A program made the translations under genes and the position numbers. A stretch of 64,000 nucleotides of DNA from contig CBDFHU010000013.1 of assembly GCA_965247375.1 (NCBI GenBank), positions 20,276 to 84,275 on the forward strand, in the 5' to 3' direction. Within the stretch, counting starts at the first letter, position 1. Each line of letters opens with the position of its first letter. Origin of the DNA: Arsenicibacter sp965247375 (GTDB taxonomy: Bacteria; Bacteroidota; Bacteroidia; Cytophagales; Spirosomataceae). The notes under the pieces were generated by a model. It had not been told where the DNA came from. It worked only from the letters and a program-made list of their open reading frames with translations, and did not search any database. Positions 61,131 to 64,000 of this stretch are shown here, in pieces.

Positions 61131-64000
61131 TTACTGTATCTGACGTTTTTTGCCCTGACTATCTGTTACGTCAATGGTTTTCACCGTCGGTGTCAGAACC
61201 ATCATCCGGCCGGACTGTGACATAAACGACTGTCCGTACGGAAACTCAACTTTCTGCTTCTGTCCGTTAGCATAAGTGACCAGGGCTGAGGCGTCTGTTG
61301 GCTGGAGTTTAACGATGCGGGCCGGTTTCTGATCCTTGAAAACACACAGCCGGCCACGGTTTTGTGTCGCAATCAGCAGCTCATGGCCTTTGGCGTCGGT
61401 AAGCTGAGCCAGACCTTTAGCATTGGCCGGTACAAAGAATCCGCTGGTCGCCATTGCTTGCGGCGCAAAGCCGCCTTTGCCGTCCCCCTTAAGCCATAAG
61501 CCGTTTAACGCGTCATACCGCCCCATCAGTACTTCGCCGCTGTAGTCATTGCCGACCAGTATCACGTCCAGATTCCCGTCGCGGTCAACGTCGCTTGCGA
61601 CCATACCGAAGATCGGTGCGAGCTGGGCCAGTGTCGGCAGCGGTTTAATGACAAATGTGCCGTCGCCTTTGTTTTCGAGATAAGACGACTGGAAGTAATT
61701 GGCTTCCAGTACCAGTGCTTTCTCCCGTTCTTCCGGTTTCAGTAACTTGTCAATTGTCGCGGTTGTAAAATCCTTGTAGTACGGAAAGCGGGCACGCATG
61801 GAAATCATCTGTTTGATCAGGTCTTCACGGCCATGGAAGGTATATTCCTGCATTTTGCCCGCCTCATCCGGTATATAGATGGTTGGGATAGCGTCATAAA
61901 AGCCATTATTATCAAAATCGGCGGCATAAATCCGGGCAGGTTGTGCGTCACTGGCCCGCATGCGCGCGTTCAGTCCCAGGTTACCGGCAATGTAATCAAC
62001 ATCTCCGTCGTGGTCGAAATCACCGGAGACAATTGAGTTCCACCAGCCTTTCTTTGCGCCCAGTATCTTATCGTCTACTTTAGTAAGCTTACCTTGCTGG
62101 TTTTTCAACAGTGTTAACGGCATCCACTCACCGGCCAGGAGTAAATCCTGCCAGCCGTCGTTGTCCACATCGGTCCAGAGTGCATCGCAGACAAGACCAA
62201 TATCTTTGAGATTGGGCGCAATCCGGGCTGTGACGTCAGTAAATTTAACCTGACCGCCTTTTGAATCATTCCGTAGAATCAGGCTGGAGACCGGTTGCGG
62301 ATAGTGATCAGGCTCAACCCGGCCACCAATAAACAAGTCAAGGTCACCATCGCGGTCGATGTCGGTTGCTTTCACACAGGATTTACTGGAGAAAACCGGG
62401 GGCAGGGCATTGACTGCCAGTGTAAAGTTGCCTTTGCCGTCATTGAGGTACAGCCGGTCCATATACACGTCTGTGCCGGCATTGCCTTCTATGCCACCGC
62501 TGGCAATGTACAGGTCAAGATCACCATCCCGGTCGACGTCGAGCAGCAAGGTTCCCATGTCTTCAGACTGCTTTTCAGGGTTAGGCGAAGGGTCCCGCAA
62601 CGCCGATTGTGTAATCGGTTGCATTCCACCGGATTGAGCTTTTACTGTAGGGGGGTATAGAGGCTTCTGCGTGAACTTACCGGTAGTGCCCTGGAGGAAA
62701 AACGTACCCTGATGGAAGCGCGAGCCACTGACAAAGAAGTCGTCCAGGCCGTCGCCATTGACATCGCCGACCGCAACTGCCGGCGCAAACTGAGATAACT
62801 TATGGGGTAAGAGTTTTTGTACGTTATAGTCGATATACTCCGGCTCCTGATGGGTGAAATTGATGCCAAGGGAATCGGTTACTTCGCTGAAAAGTGGCTG
62901 CCTATCAGCTTCCGGTACTACCTTTTCGGTCGCATCCTTGCTGTTAGCGGTCAGAATCTGATTCACTTTAACGTTCCGGAGCGTTTGTTTTACCTCACCG
63001 TTTCCGGTCGGCCAGATAATCCGGACTTCGTCGATGGTCTGCACATTTCCTAAACCAAAATGGGCAGATGGTTCAACTGTCGACAGATAGCCGCGATACG
63101 GGCTGTGTTCATAAACCTGCTTACGGGCCTCATTGGTTTTAGGGTCGTGGTAATAAAGCTCCACAATCGCGCCTAAGCCCATGCGGTTTTGAGCCGGACC
63201 GACAAACTTCAGGCGCAGGTAATTGGCATTATCCGGTTTGCGTTCGACCAGGTTGTTGCGGTAAACAAAGGCTGAATCGTTGATATTGTTTACGACATAA
63301 TCCAGGTCACCGTCGTTGTCGAGATCACCGTAAGCCGCTCCGTTTGAGAACGATGGCTGCTTTAAGCCCCATTTCTCCGTCACGTCGCTAAAGGTCAGAT
63401 CGCCGTTATTTTTAAAGGCATAATTGCTGATTTTCACCACCGGAATCTGCGACAGCATGTATTCTTTGGTAGATACTGACGAACTGTTTGCCCGGAATGA
63501 AATAAAGTCGCGGTCGGTAATGTCTTTCGGGAAACCATTCGTAACTACCAGATCCCGGTTACCGTCGTGGTCAAAATCAATCAGGAGGGGAGACCAGCTC
63601 CAGTCGGTTTCGGCTACGTCGGAAAACAAACTGATTTCGCTGAAAACCGGGGCACCTTTTTTCTCCTTGCCTTGTGCCGGGCGGTTACCCATATTGAGTT
63701 GCAGCGAATTGCGTACATACTGATAACCAAAGTTATATTCTTCGTTGTTCAGGTAAACCTGATAGTTGCTGGGGCCCATCAGCATTTTCTTGCGGTAATT
63801 GTCGCGCGGAAGCATATCGACGGCCACAATATCTGCCAGACCGTCGTTATTAATATCAGCCACATCGTTGCCCATTGCCGAGTTACTGGTATGTTTCAGA
63901 TATGTCTGCCGCTGGTCTGTAAACGTCCCGTCCTGGTTGTTGATATACATCAGGTCGTCAGACAGGTAATCATTGGTAAAAAAAACATCCGAGGCAGGAC
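61131..64000 (-). CDS. FG-GAP/VCBS repeat protein with ASPIC/UnbV domain, N-terminus beyond the window
   Basis: The frame stays open through base 64000, so the protein exceeds 956 residues and its N-terminus is missing. It contains many calcium-binding FG-GAP/VCBS repeats (D-x-D-x-DG-type loops such as DFDHDGNRDLVV, DLDNDGDLDYVV, DIDRDGDLDLFI, DVDRDGNLDVIL). An ASPIC/UnbV domain lies between them (HFGLGNVQTIDEVRIIWPTG). Such proteins of Bacteroidota are large secreted beta-propeller proteins, often linked with glycan uptake. A glycosidase gene follows, suggesting a shared polysaccharide theme. Confidence 0.92.
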   Translation of the reverse strand, partial: PASDVFFTNDYLSDDLMYINNQDGTFTDQRQTYLKHTSNSAMGNDVADINNDGLADIVAVDMLPRDNYRKKMLMGPSNYQVYLNNEEYNFGYQYVRNSLQLNMGNRPAQGKEKKGAPVFSEISLFSDVAETDWSWSPLLIDFDHDGNRDLVVTNGFPKDITDRDFISFRANSSSVSTKEYMLSQIPVVKISNYAFKNNGDLTFSDVTEKWGLKQPSFSNGAAYGDLDNDGDLDYVVNNINDSAFVYRNNLVERKPDNANYLRLKFVGPAQNRMGLGAIVELYYHDPKTNEARKQVYEHSPYRGYLSTVEPSAHFGLGNVQTIDEVRIIWPTGNGEVKQTLRNVKVNQILTANSKDATEKVVPEADRQPLFSEVTDSLGINFTHQEPEYIDYNVQKLLPHKLSQFAPAVAVGDVNGDGLDDFFVSGSRFHQGTFFLQGTTGKFTQKPLYPPTVKAQSGGMQPITQSALRDPSPNPEKQSEDMGTLLLDVDRDGDLDLYIASGGIEGNAGTDVYMDRLYLNDGKGNFTLAVNALPPVFSSKSCVKATDIDRDGDLDLFIGGRVEPDHYPQPVSSLILRNDSKGGQVKFTDVTARIAPNLKDIGLVCDALWTDVDNDGWQDLLLAGEWMPLTLLKNQQGKLTKVDDKILGAKKGWWNSIVSGDFDHDGDVDYIAGNLGLNARMRASDAQPARIYAADFDNNGFYDAIPTIYIPDEAGKMQEYTFHGREDLIKQMISMRARFPYYKDFTTATIDKLLKPEEREKALVLEANYFQSSYLENKGDGTFVIKPLPTLAQLAPIFGMVASDVDRDGNLDVILVGNDYSGEVLMGRYDALNGLWLKGDGKGGFAPQAMATSGFFVPANAKGLAQLTDAKGHELLIATQNRGRLCVFKDQKPARIVKLQPTDASALVTYANGQKQKVEFPYGQSFMSQSGRMMVLTPTVKTIDVTDSQGKKRQIQ

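Noticed and set aside
1..64000. CRISPR array, prophage, insertion sequence, tRNA or rRNA
   Set aside because: No regularly spaced repeats, transposase or integrase genes, or RNA-gene cloverleaf or rRNA sequence could be recognised.

Overview
The window looks like chromosomal DNA of a Bacteroidota bacterium, most likely Cytophagales near Spirosoma/Fibrella/Larkinella (Spirosomataceae). Supporting signs are the parA-parB-DUF5683-dapB-lepB order, a DUF983 protein, paired gluconate-2-dehydrogenase subunit 3 and GMC oxidoreductase, an OmpA/PD40 protein and an FG-GAP/VCBS protein. Start sites lack Shine-Dalgarno sequences, and promoters carry the Bacteroidota -7 box TAnnTTTG. G+C is moderate (about 50-55 %, by eye). 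No tRNA, rRNA, insertion sequence, prophage or CRISPR array was seen.

Bases 1-16,300 are a sulfur-metabolism island. It holds two YeeE/YedE-type sulfur-compound transporters with an outer-membrane porin, an OsmC protein and two paralogous CstB-like persulfide dioxygenase-rhodanese enzymes. It also holds an operon for a TsdA/SoxA-like dihaem cytochrome, a DsrE protein and a Tat-exported SoxB-like hydrolase. A TauE/SafE sulfite exporter operon, a second secreted DsrE protein, a periplasmic GMC dehydrogenase pair and a Cys-rich Crp/Fnr regulator complete it. Eight transcription units carry the palindrome YGTGA-N6-TYACA, and each palindrome centre lies exactly 36.5 bp upstream of the last base of a -7-like box. 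This is a Crp-type, class II-like regulon readable from sequence alone. A plausible pathway is: persulfide to thiosulfate/sulfite (CstB-like), sulfite export (TauE), periplasmic thiosulfate oxidation (TsdA/SoxB-like), with sulfur relay by the DsrE proteins.

Bases 16,490-34,200 are mostly housekeeping on the + strand: an RND efflux permease with an EF-hand insertion and its adaptor, parA/parB, dapB, lepB, ung (- strand), apaG, a methyltransferase and a haem plus copper-monooxygenase-like lipoprotein. On the - strand are a DEAD-box helicase with a long leader and a NYN nuclease with a cold-shock domain. Bifunctional hisB follows on the + strand.

Bases 34,205-53,640 are mainly a - strand envelope-glycan region: an SGNH/AlgX-like lipoprotein, a large propeller-like protein, a UDP-galactopyranose-mutase-like flavoenzyme, GT2 enzymes, an O-acyltransferase, three multi-pass GT39-like proteins, an epimerase-GT2 fusion flanked by a split transketolase, and an OmpA-PD40 protein. 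Two operons in this region share a conserved 30-bp upstream element.

Bases 53,870-64,000 hold a nucleoside permease, exodeoxyribonuclease III, a MOSC protein, a HAD phosphatase with an MFS transporter next to a divergent AraC regulator, a GH113-like glycosidase and a large FG-GAP/ASPIC protein that runs off the window.
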